Shown: positions 1-12,485 of the stretch, in pieces
Numbering within the stretch: the stretch's first letter is position 1
How the letters are laid out: every line of letters starts with the position of its first letter
Source of the DNA: Epichloe hybrida
Taxonomy: Eukaryota > Ascomycota > Sordariomycetes > Hypocreales > Clavicipitaceae
Direction of reading: 5' to 3'
DNA: 64,000 nt
Assembly (NCBI GenBank): GCA_019022495.1
Contig: JAFEKR010000008.1
Location: 1,054,001-1,118,000 of the forward strand
Notes under the pieces: generated by a model
Told to the model about the DNA's origin: nothing
The model's database searches: none
The model's input: only the letters and a program-made list of their open reading frames with translations
Translations under genes and position numbers: made by a program

Positions 1-779
1 TAAACTATAATAATAATAATATCTATATTACTAAAGAAGCCCTTAAATAAGCCCTTAAAGAGGCTATTAAAGAAGAAACTAAAGGAAGTAACACTCTAAC
101 CTAAGTAAGTATTACTACTAGCCTAGCTTCTAAATAAATAAATAGCTTACCCCCCTCTCTTTAAATCCCTAGTAAATAGAACTAAGAGATACTTATTAAA
201 GGGAATACTATCTAGGAATTACTCTAGTCTAGGGGTATAGAAAATATAGTAATAGTAGTAAATAAAGCTATAGGCTAGATTATAGTAGTAGTAACTAGAA
301 GACTCCCTAGTAAGAATATAATTATTACCTTTAAAGAAAACACTATCTAATATAAAGAAAACTAAAAATAAATTACTAAAGTATTTAGGCTAGAGGTAGC
401 CCTTTACTATTATATACTTAGTATTATTATTAAAGGATTCCTAACTAAATATACCTCTCTTAAGAACTTAGTAATAGAAATTAGAAAAGCTAATAAGGTA
501 AATATAGTAAAGGTAATAGTAAGATAACTCTAGGGTAAAGGTACCTAAAGAATTACTTTAATACTAGGCCTAGCTAAAGTAAAAGATACTAATAAGATAT
601 ACTAAGATAGTATAGTCTTTAAAGTAAAGCTTTTCTAAACTAAACTATATAATAAGACCTTATAACCCTAATAATACTATAATTACTTCTAAATAAGCTA
701 TATAGCTAAGTTTTATAAGGTAGTACTAAGGTATAGTAAGTATAAAGCTAGCTATTATAAGAATAAAGAGTTCTTTTAC
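1..779 (+). pseudogene. Tad-like LINE ORF1 (gag-like) remnant, RIP-mutated
   Basis: No open frame survives, but the + strand between about 550 and 779 reads as the end of a non-LTR retrotransposon ORF1. Two zinc-knuckle patterns remain at about 670-770, with cysteine codons turned to tyrosine (TGY to TAY): a C-x2-C-x4-H-x4-C spacing followed by a second C-x2-C-x3-H-x5-C spacing, as in fungal Tad1-clade ORF1 proteins. CAA/CAG codons appear as TAA/TAG throughout. The start lies outside the window, and the right end is cut by the LTR at 780. ORF2 (endonuclease/RT) is not seen. Assignment to the LINE class rests on the knuckle spacing only. Confidence 0.5.
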
Positions 780-1086
780 TGTTGGATTCACAGGGTATTG
801 AATTCAATGTAATACAGTCGTGAGCCCGAAGAATAGTATCGTCATCGATTATTTATTCTAGGCTGCGTTATCTATTATTATGATTAATTAAGTTCTAGGA
901 AAAGAGAGGTAAAAAGCTAGAAGTTATAATACATAAAGGGAAAAGGGGTTACGCGTTTGTGTCCCTATATTTCCTAGCTAATTAACGTGCTAGGTTATAG
1001 GTTACGTGTGAGGTCCGCGCGCGGCCTAAGCTTCTGCTAGGTAATTATAGCTATGACGCGCGATTAATATTACCTTTGTTCTAACA
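780..1086 (-). repeat. Copia family-1 LTR (3' LTR of a truncated minus-strand copy)
   Basis: This 307-bp repeat starts TGTTGGATTCAC and ends in a mutated TTCTAACA. It matches the LTRs at 2789-3096, 9282-9591, 43496-43802 and 49993-50299. Its outer (left) edge keeps CpA sites and its inner (right) edge has lost them. It is followed by about 265 bp of family-1 internal 3' sequence. Confidence 0.85.
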
Positions 1087-1350
1087 CTAGAACTTCTCTC
1101 TTTTAATATAATTATTAATACGTAATATTAATTACAGAAATAAAAAAGAAAGATAGATTAAGAATATAATTAATAGGGGATATAAGGAAAAGAACTTATA
1201 GCCTATCTAGGTGTATAGTTACTAATAAAAAGGAAATAATAATCTTGCTTAGCCTATAAGCCTATGTAAGGATAAGTAGGTCCTTCTAAATCCCTTCTTT
1301 TCCTTAAAATAATATATATACCACACCTTAGCGTGTATATAATATCTTCC
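1087..1350 (-). mobile_element. Family-1 Copia internal 3'-end fragment
   Basis: The sequence is homologous to 43803-44065, the part next to the 3' LTR of the complete minus-strand family-1 element. Homology stops at about 1346-1354, where it runs directly into family-2 sequence across a short CTTC/TTCT microhomology. The rest of the element is missing. Confidence 0.75.
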
Positions 1351-2301
1351 TTCTAGTTATATAAGAAGTTATGAGTAAGCTATTAAAAGTATAGGGGTAA
1401 TTTATATCTTTAAGGTCTTTTAGGGGTAATAATTAAAGCCTTACTATTACTAGTAGCCCTTCCTCTTATAGAAGGTCTAGATTTCTCTACTATCTTTAAC
1501 TATAAAAGGAATATTTAAGCTATTATTCTTTATTACTAATTAAGCTTCTGTTTTTACCTATTGCTATTATAAGGGTTTTCTTTTACTTTTTAGGAGTGTT
1601 GTTACTCTAATAAAATCAGAAGATTACAAAAACAGGGAAAATATAATAAAAGAAAAGCAGTAAAAGTAGTAATAGGAATAAATTAATAGGGATAAAGAAA
1701 ATAATAGGAGTGCTAAAAGTGACTAAAAGTAATAAGAAGGATAATAAGGAATTAATAGGAATTACCCTTCCTGTTTTTTGTGAAAAGGAGGGAAGAAGGT
1801 AACTCTCTTTCTTACTAATAAGTATAGGGTAAATAGCACTAATAATAAAGGGGGCAAAAAACAAGCTATAGATGCTTATATAAATAGATTAAAGGTCTAT
1901 TAGATAAAGGGAATATTTATAGAAAGGTTATAGATATGTTAGCTAGCTTAGCTAAGGTTATTTAATGTTAGGTTTAAAATAAATGCCTTATGGTAATAGA
2001 TTCGGTTATTTAGTTAGTTTTCTTGTAATAGATAATAGAATTAATAATTAATAATAATATCCTAGATAGATATAACAAAGTTATATCCCTTAGCCTAAGG
2101 GTTAATAAATTAATTCCTTAGAAGCCTAATAAGCCTATAACTAGGATTCTAGTCTTTTCCTTTAGTATACTTATATAGTTATACCTCTTTACCATAATAA
2201 CTATTATAGTATAATAAGGGGTAGTAGTAGTAGTATTTATAGAAATGTCTTTTCTTATAATACCTAGCTTATTTATAGTTATAAAGTTAACTACTAATTA
2301 G
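1351..2301 (-). mobile_element. Family-2 Copia 5'-end fragment (leader and start of gag)
   Basis: This is homologous to 17757-18722 and 37890-38846, the 5' internal parts of the two complete minus-strand family-2 elements. On the minus strand an 82-codon open stretch remains at 1616-1864. It is rich in Phe, Leu and Ile because of AT bias and I do not treat it as a protein. The fragment ends at its 5' LTR at 2302. Confidence 0.75.
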
Positions 2302-2563
2302 TATTAGTTACACTAAGGTGCCTACGTAAGTAATAGGATAATCCTATAATATTAAAGTTAATAATAGATAAATAAATTAGCTAGAAAGGGGGAGAAAAGA
2401 GGGAAAGTCTAAATACTAGGAAAGTAGGCGAAATCCATATATGGGGTAAAAGAGGGGGTGGCGAATTAATGTAGCCAATTGCATTGCGTGCATCGCGCTA
2501 GACCCACAAGTCAGTCTGGTCTTTGGCCACGATTAAACCGATGAAGATCCGAAGGAATTAACA
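2302..2563 (-). repeat. Copia family-2 LTR (5' LTR of truncated minus-strand copy)
   Basis: 262 bp, matching LTRs at 12224, 18723, 27391, 32342 and 38847. Read on the minus strand it begins TGTTAATTCCTTCGG. The outer edge (right side, about 2450-2563) keeps CpA and CpC sites lost in inner-edge copies. Confidence 0.85.
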
Positions 2564-2788
2564 AAAAGAGAAGCAGGGTAATAGTATACTAAAAAATCAC
2601 GCAATTTTTCTGCCCCACTTTAATGACTAATCTATTTGATTTGCTACAAATTGCTTACAAAACATAATACCCCACTTTAAGACCCACTTTTAAGACCCAC
2701 TTTTTTATTTATACTCTTTATTTAAAGATAGTGATATCTTATATATAAATATATAGTAAATTTTTTTTTATATTTAAAATACTATTTT
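2564..2788. other. Unassigned AT-rich spacer with CCCACTTT repeats
   Basis: No coding trace or match to the other elements here. The motif CCCACTTT occurs four times between about 2610 and 2710, twice in a near-tandem AAGACCCACTTTT unit. CpA dinucleotides are retained, so this piece seems not to have been RIP-mutated and may be single-copy host DNA or a different element's end. Confidence 0.4.
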
Positions 2789-3096
2789 TGTTGGAACAAA
2801 GGTGATATCAATCGCGCGTCGCAGCCGTAATTACCTAGCAAAAGCTCGGGCCGCGCGCGGACCCCACACGTGACCCACAACCTAGCACGTTAATTAGCTA
2901 GGAAATATAGGGATATAAACACGTAACCCCTTTTCCCTTTATATATCGTAACTTCTAGCTTTTTACCTCTTTTCTAATAACTTAAATCAATTATAATAAC
3001 AGATAACGTAGCCTAGAATAGATAATTAATAACAATACTATTCTTCGGGCTTATAACTGTATTACACATTAAATTTAATACCCTATGAATCTAACA
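2789..3096 (+). repeat. Family-1 Copia 5' LTR
   Basis: 308 bp, from TGTTGGAACAAAGG to ATGAATCTAACA. The left (outer) 100 bp keep CpA; the right (inner) end is mutated. It is followed at once by CTAATTAGTAGTTACC, the candidate primer-binding region shared by all three Copia families. Confidence 0.9.
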
Positions 3097-6000
3097 CTAA
3101 TTAGTAGTTACCTTCATAGATAACTACGCAGTCTTCAAACACCGCAGATTAGTAAGGTTAATTAGAAAAGGCAGCTTATCTAATAATAACTTACCCTATA
3201 AAATAGGAGGGCCATGTTTAATAATAAGTTATGCTAATAGAAAGGTATAATATAGCTCTCTTCTTACTTTAGTATTAACATCTATATCTATATAGACTCC
3301 GAAATAATAAAGAAAGGTTTAACACTAGTAGCTAAGCTATCCCCTTATCTTTCTTTATTATGCGTTCTATTATGCATTTAAAGTTAACTACCTTACCTCA
3401 CGATCCTTCACATCCAAAACACGTTACATAATCATAGTTATATTTTTTTCCTTACATTACAAGATCTGCCTCCCTTAATTAATTATAATATCAGATACAC
3501 CCAGACTGTCTAAGACCTCTAGTTAATTTAGAGTTCCTAGTAAGACTAATAGTTACAATAATACTATAGAAGGCATTAAAACAGGAGATAATAATAAATA
3601 CCTTAATAAAGGAAAACCCCTTATCTATACTAACCTATACCCCTACATCTCTATAAGACTTTAATAATATATTATAGAAGAACTTCTCTAATAAATAGGA
3701 AGTTCTAAATATAAAGAGATAATAATACCTAAGGAAATTAGTCTCTATATCCTTATAAAGACTAAATAATATAAGGAGCAAGGGTTATTTAGAAAAACAC
3801 TATTCTCTAAATTTAGTAATAACTTTTACAAATAGTTAAGAGATAAGTTTATAGAAAGGAGAGACCTTTTATAGAATAAACTTTAAGACTATCTTCTTTA
3901 TAATAGAGTGTATATAACTATTAGAAAAGGTACTAAGATAGTAAATAACCTTAAAGAAGTAGTAAACCAAGAAGAATTCAGATTTTAGACTCTTAAAGAA
4001 ATTAAAGAGGCTAGGAAGAAGTACATAGGCTTCCAAAAGAACTTATAGAATAAAGAGTTCTTCTGTAATTTACTAGATAACAGTAATATTAGAACTAGGT
4101 AACCTACCCCATCACCCTATTTATTAGTATAATTACTATTAAAAGAATTAATAAGCCAGACTCCCCTAGGAAAACTAAGTTAATCCCCTCTAGGAAGGCC
4201 TAGCTAATCTCCCCTAGGAAGGTTAATTAACTTAGAGTTAAGACCACCTAAGAATACTATTCGTAAGCATCTACAGGTAACTCCCCTACCTATACCTTCA
4301 CTAAAGGTAAGTTAGTAGTATTACCTTAGTAACACTACTAATAATACCCCTAAGCAGGAGAGTTACTAACAGAGGTAACCTATACTATCTAGGGCTAGTA
4401 GTGCCCCTATTAGCATAGCTTAAAAAGCTATAATTTCTCCTTCCTAATATAAGGAAGAGGAGAATTAGAGGGAATAATAAGCCCTAAGGGTACTACCTAT
4501 AAAACCACCCTCTTACTTCCTAAAAACCTTACTACCTCTTTTATAAATATAAAGGGAAACACCTAGAGAACCCCTATAGACCTAGAGACCTTTACTAAAG
4601 CAAATTATTAACCTATCTAAGGTATACCCTAAAGAGTAACTCTATAGCGCTAATAACTATAATATCCTTAAATTAAAGCTTTAAATATTCCACAGAAAGT
4701 ATAAGTTACTTAACATCTAGCCTAAATAAGCTAGTTATACTTTTAAGGTTATGCTTAAAGGTAAAGCACTATAATACTATATAGACTACCTCTCTAAACC
4801 TAGATAACTATAAGATCTCCTTATGCTTATTAGCTATATAAGAGAATAATTTAAAACTAAGGATATATAGCAAAGATATCTACTAGAGTAGAATAACACT
4901 TTCCTATAAGGAATAGCAAATAATAACCTAAGTAAGTTAATAATTAAATACTTTAATAAACTTATAGAAAGACTAGCTATCTTATAATAAGTAGTGCCTA
5001 AAGTAAGCTAAACTAAAAGGGCACTCTGGAATTAACTTATTAGAGCCTATTATAGTATTCTAGAGTGTAAAGAAGTAATTATAAATCTGCTAGATAGACT
5101 ATAAGAGTTCTGTAAATAGATTAAAATAACCCTTTATCTTATTAAGGAAGAGAAGAAGAACTATTAATAGTTCCTAACTAAAGCTATAACCCTAGAGCAA
5201 TTCTAGACTAACTAAAGATATAATAGGAATAGAAAAGAGACCTAATACCCCTTAAAACTATAAGGAAAAGGAGGTACTCCCTGTATAAAGAAGTACTATA
5301 TATATAGTAAGGAAGGATGCTAGTTATCTAAGCACCTTAAAGAGAACTATAAGAAGGCGTTTTAACACTTTAAGAACTACTACCTTATAAATCTAACTAA
5401 TAACTTATATTATTTATTTCTTACTTAGTATAAGGGAGAACATAAGTCCTAACCCCCTATTAATAATAAAATCGCTTAGTATATAAAGAGCATTAGATTT
5501 AATAACAGCCCTAATAATACAGATAGGCTAGTACTTATAAGCTTCTTTACTTATAAAACCTAGATTAATAGCAAAAGAATGGTTTAATTCCTAACAAGGT
5601 AAGTAGCTTATTATAGTCTAAGTAAAGAAGACCCCTTTTAGCAGGAACTTATAAACAAAGCCCTAGTAATATTTATATTAGAAGATTGCTATTCCTATGT
5701 AACATTCTAAGGGATTATGCCTAATATAGGAGCTGTAAAGTTCTTTATAGTAGGGCACCCTTAATTTCTTGCTTTATAATATTAGATACTTACATTATAG
5801 CTTAATAAATTAATAAAGAAGAAGGCATTAGTTAGATTTAGCGTGGGAGACCTAATTATTACGCTTAGATTAGCTAATATGCTTACTCCCTTCGGAAACA
5901 TCCTCTTTTAGGTTATCCCTATAAATACTTTATTTCTCTTATCCCTTAATAATATAGACTATTTAAAGATTAACTTTAATATCTCTAAGAACACACTATA

Positions 6001-9000
6001 ATAAGGAAACATTAAAGTCCCTATTATATATAAATAGGGCTATACCTAGATACTTCTTATATAGAAAGAAGAAGTAGTTACTTAGAGCTACCTTATAGAA
6101 GGCAAGCTATAGTGATTATATTACTACTTTAGGTATCTATTAATCTAATGTCTACACAAGGTTCTCTATAAATTAGGGTATAATATTAATATTAAAGCTA
6201 TTAGGGAGCTAATAAGAATTTACTACTAATACTAAATATATGTAGATAGCCCTAATTACTTTAAGTTTACCCTTAAGGATAAGTATAGCTTTAATTATAA
6301 AGTAATAGTAAATATCTTCTACCTAGATAGCAACTGCCTTATACTCTATACTATAGATATAGCTATAGCGTTTAATATAGTAAAATTCCTTAATAATATC
6401 TTTATAAAAATAACCTAGGAAGCCCTCTAAATATACTAGATTAATACTTACCTAGGCCCCCTAGACTTTATTATTATAGACACTAGAATAAACTTCTATA
6501 GTAATGAATTTAGATAATTTGTAGCTTTAATGTTAATTTTAATTAAGGAAGTCCTTATTAAGGCATACTATAGCATAGGGAAGGTTAAAAAGTATTATAG
6601 GCCGCTCTAAAGAGCCTATAATATAATTAGACATAAATACCCTATAACACTAGAACCTATTACCCTTTAAATAGTAATTAAGGCCCTAAATAACACTATA
6701 GGCCCTAATAGCCTTATCCTAACCCTCCTTATCTTTAGAGCTTACTTATATATAATAAATAAGTCCCTACTATTACCTAATATTATATAGTATATAATTA
6801 TAGTATAGAAGGCTACTAAAGAGATTAAGAGACTCTATACTATCTAGAAGGTTAATAAGGCCCTTACTAAACATAATGGCCTAGACACCTTAAAGACCCT
6901 TAGCTTACTACTTAGATTAAAGGTTAAGGTCTAGCAAGAAGGTAAGGGATAGGTAAGTCTATATAAGCTGCTAGTAATTACTAGAGAAAGCTATACACTT
7001 AATATACCTAGAGGCCTAAAGACCTTTAGGTTAATATCTATTAAGCCTTACTATAATAATCCTAGTGTAAAGAAAATAGCGGAGCCTAGTAAAGAGAAAG
7101 GAGAAAAAGGGTAAGAGGCCTATAATAAGAATATAGTGCTACTAATACTACTAAAGCAAGGACATAGAAGGCTATAGAAGAACTCTCTTATAATACCTTA
7201 AGGTACTAATACCTTCCTATTAGTAAAAGAATATAGTAACCTAGCTCTTATAATTAAGCTATATAAGGAAGGAATTATTAAGACCCCTAGCAAACCTTTT
7301 AAGCTATTAATAAAAGCGGAAATTAATGCTCTAATTAAGTAAGGTGTGTTTAAATTTATTATATTTAATAAGGAAGAATATAGTAGAATTTAAATCTTTA
7401 ATTCCTAGATTATTAATAAGATTAAGGGTAAGATAATAGAACCCTATAAAAAGTCATGCCTTATAATCTAAGGGTGTGAGAATGAAGGGAAATAGGCTAT
7501 TCTCACACAGGCCCTAATGATTTAACGCGCAAGCTAATATCTTATCCTTGCAATAGCCCTATTAGTAAGATTAAGGAAATTCCTTATCTAGCTAAGAGAT
7601 ATCTATTAGGCTTATGTACAGGCCTGTATATTACTAGAGCGGCTAATCCTAGCGCGCTTACTAATTTAAATACAGTATCTTTACCCACTAGGTACGATCT
7701 TAAGGGTTATAAAACCCCTCTATAAGCTTGCAGAAGTAGGAACACACTAGTAGGTTATATATTATAAGTATTATAGAGAGAACCTCTAGATAAAAACCTT
7801 TACATATAATCCCTACTTACTTATAACTACAAAGGAAAGCCCTAACTTTACCTACATTAAAATACAGACTAATAATATAATTAGCCTCTTAGACAAGAAG
7901 TTCTCTAAGAAGGAAGAGACCTAGCTTACTATAGTAGGCTTTAACACAAAGCTAAAGCAATTCCTAACTTAGGACTACCCTCTTACGTTTAATAGTAGTA
8001 TTATCTCGCTAGAGAATAATACTATTAAGATCTAGTAGAAAGGGTAGAGTAATAAGTTAGAATTAGTTCTAATAACTAACTTAAAGCGTAAATACATTAA
8101 GCAGAGGGCCTAAGGCGCTTACATTACCTTAATCTACTTACTAGAGGCTTACTTTAACCTATCCATTACTACATAACACTAGGAGCTAACCCTAGAGGAC
8201 ATAAAAGCCCTTAATCACCGCCTAAAGTAGCAGATAGATTACCTAGAGAGAGGTCTAACGTTTATCCTAATTAACCTTAAGAAGGCAAAGCTCTTCGCCT
8301 TTATAAATAAATCCTTTACTAACAACTAGGACCTATTCTTATAACTAGGATATATACTTATCCTAGCAAATAAAGACTACACTAATAGTAAGTTTATAAT
8401 TAAAGGTAATATTATACACTTTAGCTTAATAAAGAGCAAGAGAGTCACACAAAACATACTTACCTTAGAAGTCTATAGCATAGTAGCTAGTATTAATATA
8501 GCTTACGTAATTATAACCACCCTAAACTTAGTTACTAACTAACTAAAGCTCCTAAAGATCCTAGTTATTACATATACGGATTCATACTCCTTATATAAGT
8601 ACCTTATTAAGCTTAGTATAACAAAGAAGAAACGCCTAATAATCAATATCATAGCCCTTTAATAGTTATATAAACGCTAAGAACTCTATAAGATCTAATA
8701 GATTAACAGAGAGAATAACCTAGCTAATACCTTCATAAAAGCATTACCTAATAAGGCCCTTAAGAGCTTTATCTTAACTAACCAGATAACCATCTAGATA
8801 GAAGGATAGGTTACTTACACGTAATACACACGTGGTAAGAGGAAAAGGTAATCCTCTAGGAGAATAGCCATAGGGATAAGATAGTAATACATAGGGGATT
8901 TACGCCCCTATAGTTAACATCCCTAGTAGCTATAACTATACTAGCCCACTAGGCCCTCCTAGTAGACCATAGAAATTAATAGTAGTGCGTAGAAGGATAA

Positions 9001-9281
9001 AGGTATTACTAAGGAGAAGGAAGACGTTATATACACGCTATAGTGCGGTATATATATTATTTTAAGGAAAGAAAGGATTTAGAAGGACTTACTTATCCTT
9101 ACACAGTCTTATAGGCTAAGTAAGATTATTATTTCCCTTTTATTAGTAACTATATGCCTAGATAGGCTATAAGCTCTTTTCCTTATATCCCTTATTAATT
9201 ATATTCTTAATTTATCTTTCCTTTTTATTTCTATAATTAATATTATATATTAATAATTATATTAAAAGAGAGAAGTTCTAG
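3097..9281 (+). pseudogene. Family-1 Copia gag-pol polyprotein, RIP-inactivated
   Basis: Traces read in order on the + strand. A gag CCHC knuckle of the GCW-type lies near 5296-5345 (Cys to Tyr, Trp to stop). Protease-like and integrase traces run about 5700-7080, with H..H and C..C remnants, a core resembling IVNIFYLD, and the GKV(K/E)-YY-PLRRAY-type stretch near 6580-6630. RT starts near 7300 with an IFNSxxxxKIKGK motif followed by KSCLIIQG and an ILTQ block at about 7490-7520. RNase H-like traces (KKRLIINIIAL, then an NPADA-type site) lie near 8630-8760. All follow fungal Copia order. In-frame TAA/TAG replace Gln, so no product can be made. Confidence 0.85.
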
Positions 9282-9591
9282 TATTAGAATAAAGGTAATA
9301 TTAATCGCGCGTCATAGCCGCAATTACCTAGCAGAAGCTCAGGCCGCGCGCAAACCCCACACATAACCCATAACCTAGCACGTTAATTAGCTAGGAAATA
9401 TAGGGACACAAACGCGCAACCTCTTTTCCCTTTATATATTATAACTTCTAGCCTTTTACCTCTCTTTTCCTAAGAACTCAAAATCAATCATAATAACAGA
9501 CAACGTAGCCTAGAATAGATAATCAATGACAATACTATTCTTCGGGCTCACAACTGTATTACATTGAATTCAATGCCCTGTGAATCCAACA
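9282..9591 (+). repeat. Family-1 Copia 3' LTR
   Basis: 310 bp. The inner left edge is mutated (TATTAGAATAAAGGTAATATT). The outer right edge keeps CACAACTG and TGAATCCAACA. A purine-rich AAAAGAGAGAAG stretch precedes it and is the likely polypurine tract. Confidence 0.9.
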
Positions 9592-9775
9592 TTTAGCTTA
9601 TTTAGAAAAGTAAGCTTATTTTAAATATATAATATCTTAGTAATATTCTTTTATATCTATTTTAAAAAATGATTTTTTCTTAATATATTAAGGGTCTTTT
9701 TATTCTTATATCTATTTTCTATGATTTATTATAATTATTTATTATATAAAAATACATTATAATACAATACAATAC
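9592..9775. other. AT-rich spacer between two Copia elements
   Basis: No coding trace. It ends in AATACAATACAATAC directly before the family-3 LTR. Similar TGTATTGTATTG strings occur at about 31880-31950 beside the hAT pseudogene, so it might be a fragment of that element; this is weak. Confidence 0.3.
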
Positions 9776-10071
9776 TGTTGGAACAAGCATGATATCAACA
9801 AGGGAACGCGCCTCTGATTGGGTGGGCGCGTTGCATCGCGGACCCACATGTCCAGCCCGACCACGCCGCGATTAGGGTCGGCATATGTGGCCTCTTCGCC
9901 GATGACCCTAATTGAGGTCCCTTTTCCTATGATAAATAGCGTACCCTCTTTGCTTCTATTTAATCCCTCTTTTACTTGCTTTAATAGACTAGAATATATA
10001 ATAATTACGTGCACTTTAGTCTACCCCGAAAACCCTACGCATAGGTTAATAGTATCCTATAGATACTAACA
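9776..10071 (+). repeat. Copia family-3 LTR (5' LTR)
   Basis: 296 bp from TGTTGGAACAAGCATGAT to GATACTAACA, followed by CTAATTAGTGGTTATC. The first 20 or so bases resemble the family-1 LTR, but the rest differs. It is far less mutated than its own internal region: CpA-rich words such as CACATGTCCAGCCCGACCA persist for about 200 bp. The 3' (inner) end is mutated. No matching 3' LTR is seen in the window. Confidence 0.75.
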
Positions 10072-12223
10072 CTAATTAGTGGTTATCTCTATAAATACTA
10101 TAAATTAGTAAGGTTTATAGAAGAGGCATTAGTATTAAGGACTTACCTTATAAAAGAGGAAGTGCCGCTCTAAGATACTAAATATGCTAAGGAAAAAGTA
10201 TAATCTAGCTCTCCTTTTACCTTAAGTAACTATAACTAGCTCTATACTAAATCTAAGCTTATTAACTTAATTAAGGCCTAGTTAGTAACTAACCTAACCT
10301 ATCTTTATTTATTTAATTAGCGTGTCTATTACGCAAATAAACCCTTAGAAGCGTGTTTATTAAATAATTAAGGCCTAGTTAGTAACTAACCTAACCTATC
10401 CTTAATTATTTAATTAAACCCACTAAGGGATAAAGATAATAGCTTCACTTATAATCCTTTAGATTTTTATTAATTCTCTATTCCCCTTACCCCCCTATTT
10501 ACTACTGATATTATAGTAGAACATTAAGATTAACTAGAGGGATCTAGAGCCTAAGATATTCCCTCTAATTATAAATATACCTTCCCCCCTAAGGATACTA
10601 GAAGAGAAGCTAATTTATAAGTTATATCTTACCTCCTTAACTATATATCCCCTAATTTACACTAATATATTATATAATAAGTACTAGAGAATAAGGAATT
10701 ATTTAATCTTAAAGTAAACACTACCCCTAAAGAACTTATAGCCTAGATTCTTATTAAGAAAGTAACTTATAAATATAAGAACCTATACTTATAAACCCTA
10801 TTTACTATCTTTAGTAATAACTTTAGAGAATAGAAATAAGAAATATTCTAAGTAGTAAATCCTAAAGCTATAAAGAGTCTTTAAGACTTTCTCTTCTTTA
10901 GTAGTATTTATATAGACTTATAGAGTTACTATAAGATAGTAGTCTTACTTAAAGATATTATTAACTATAATAGATTCTATAACTAGAAAGAAGAAGAAAT
11001 ATAGGAAGTTACTAGGAAGTATTCCCCCTTTAAGAGGTAAATAGTAAAGAAGGACTTTTATAAAAACCTCCTTCCTATTAGTATCCCTTCTTTTAGAGAT
11101 TAACTAAAGTAACTAATTACTTTATATTATCCCTAATCCCCTTAACTACTATAATTACTCCTATTTTATTCCTAGATTTTATTATACTAATCCCTAAGCA
11201 TGCTAAGTGTAAGGTAAAGGTGTAATAGCAAAGGTAATCCCCCTATTATAAGCCCTTAACTATAACCCTAAACCCCCCTTATTTCCCCTCCTATAATAAG
11301 GCACTATAATCCCCCTCTATAATCTAGGACTATAGTACCTCTTCTATAAGATTTAATTATTCCTATTTCCCCTTAGGAGATAGGCTAACCCTTATTAAAG
11401 TAACTACTTAATCTTAATAAATTCTATAGTAATAAGAGTATTAAGTATAGCACTAGGGAGTATAATATTCTTAATATTAAGCTCTTAACTTATTAAAGGA
11501 AGTATAAGATACTAGGAATTATATAAGAATAATTAGGCTATAGTTTTAAGTTTATACTAAAAGGAAGACCTTTATAGTACTTCTTAGAGAACCTTTTAGG
11601 CTAAGGAGACCCCTAAGATCTCCTAACTATTATCTATAGGATTAAGTAAAAGTTTAAGATAGATAATATATATTAGAAAAACTATCTATTATAGGGAAGA
11701 TTATAACTGCTTATAATTATCTAAGAGAACCCTAGTAAATTAAAGATTAAGTGCTTTAAAGACCTTATAATAAAGCTTTTGAATCTCTAAAGGGTAAATT
11801 CTTATAGATTCTAGTTAGAATTAAACCTTTATAGTTAGATTCTAAATGCTTATAAAGGAATCCTAGAGTTTAAGGCCTATATTATTAATTCTCCTGTTAA
11901 CCTCTAATGTTTTTACAAATAGATAAGGATATTAATTAGTAAATCTAAAGCTTTAATTAATTAGTAGTAGTTCCCTATAGAAGCTAGCACTAAGGAACAC
12001 TTTTAGACTAACTATAAGTATAATAGAAAAGGTAAGGAAGCCTAGTATAGTTAATCTTTATTAAAGAGCAAACCTTAACGCTTAAAAAAGTATTATATAT
12101 ATAGTAAAGAAAGTTATTAGTTAACTAAACACTTAGATAAGAACTAGAAGAAGGTATTCTAATAATTTAAGAATTACTCTTATATAGACTTAATAGCTTC
12201 TTTATATAATATATTCCTAATAT
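10072..12223 (+). pseudogene. Family-3 Copia gag remnant (5' half)
   Basis: RIP-mutated gag region on the + strand. It ends with a zinc-knuckle trace of the Copia GCW type at about 12088-12150, in which Cys codons read as Tyr and Trp as a stop. The frame is interrupted 75 bp later by insertion of the family-2 element at 12224. The protein differs enough from family 1 that nucleotide matches are patchy. It continues at 18985. Confidence 0.7.
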
Positions 12224-12485
12224 TGTTAGTTACACTAAGGTGCCTGCGCAGGTAATAGGATAATCCCGTAATATTAAAGTTAATAATAGATAGATAAATT
12301 AGCTAGAAAGGGGGAGAAGAGAGGGAAAGTCTAGATGCTAGGAAAGTGGGCGAAATCCATATGTAGGGCAAAAGAGAGAGTAGCGAATTAATATAGCTAA
12401 TTACATTACGTGTATCGCGCTAGACCTATAATTCAGTCTAGTCTTTAGCCACAATTAAACTAATAAAGATCCGAAGGAATTAACA
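12224..12485 (-). repeat. Family-2 LTR (3' LTR of nested element)
   Basis: 262 bp. Outer left edge keeps GGTGCCTGCGCAGG. Inner right edge is mutated relative to the partner LTR. Confidence 0.9.

Larger units (their letters stand above)
2789..9591 (+). mobile_element. Complete family-1 Ty1/Copia LTR retrotransposon
   Basis: Two LTRs of 308 and 310 bp (2789-3096 and 9282-9591) bracket about 6.2 kb with gag, protease, integrase, RT and RNase H traces in Copia order on the + strand. The element is dead: dozens of CAA/CAG codons are now stops. The five bases before it (ATTTT) and after it (TTTAG) do not match, so no target duplication is visible. Either the two ends come from different insertions joined by recombination, or flanking sequence has changed. 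Its internal region matches the complete minus-strand copy at 43496-50299. Confidence 0.9.

Noticed and set aside
9757..10069. Overlapping 83- and 85-codon frames
   Set aside because: Both lie within the family-3 LTR and its edge, on opposite strands, with no domain.
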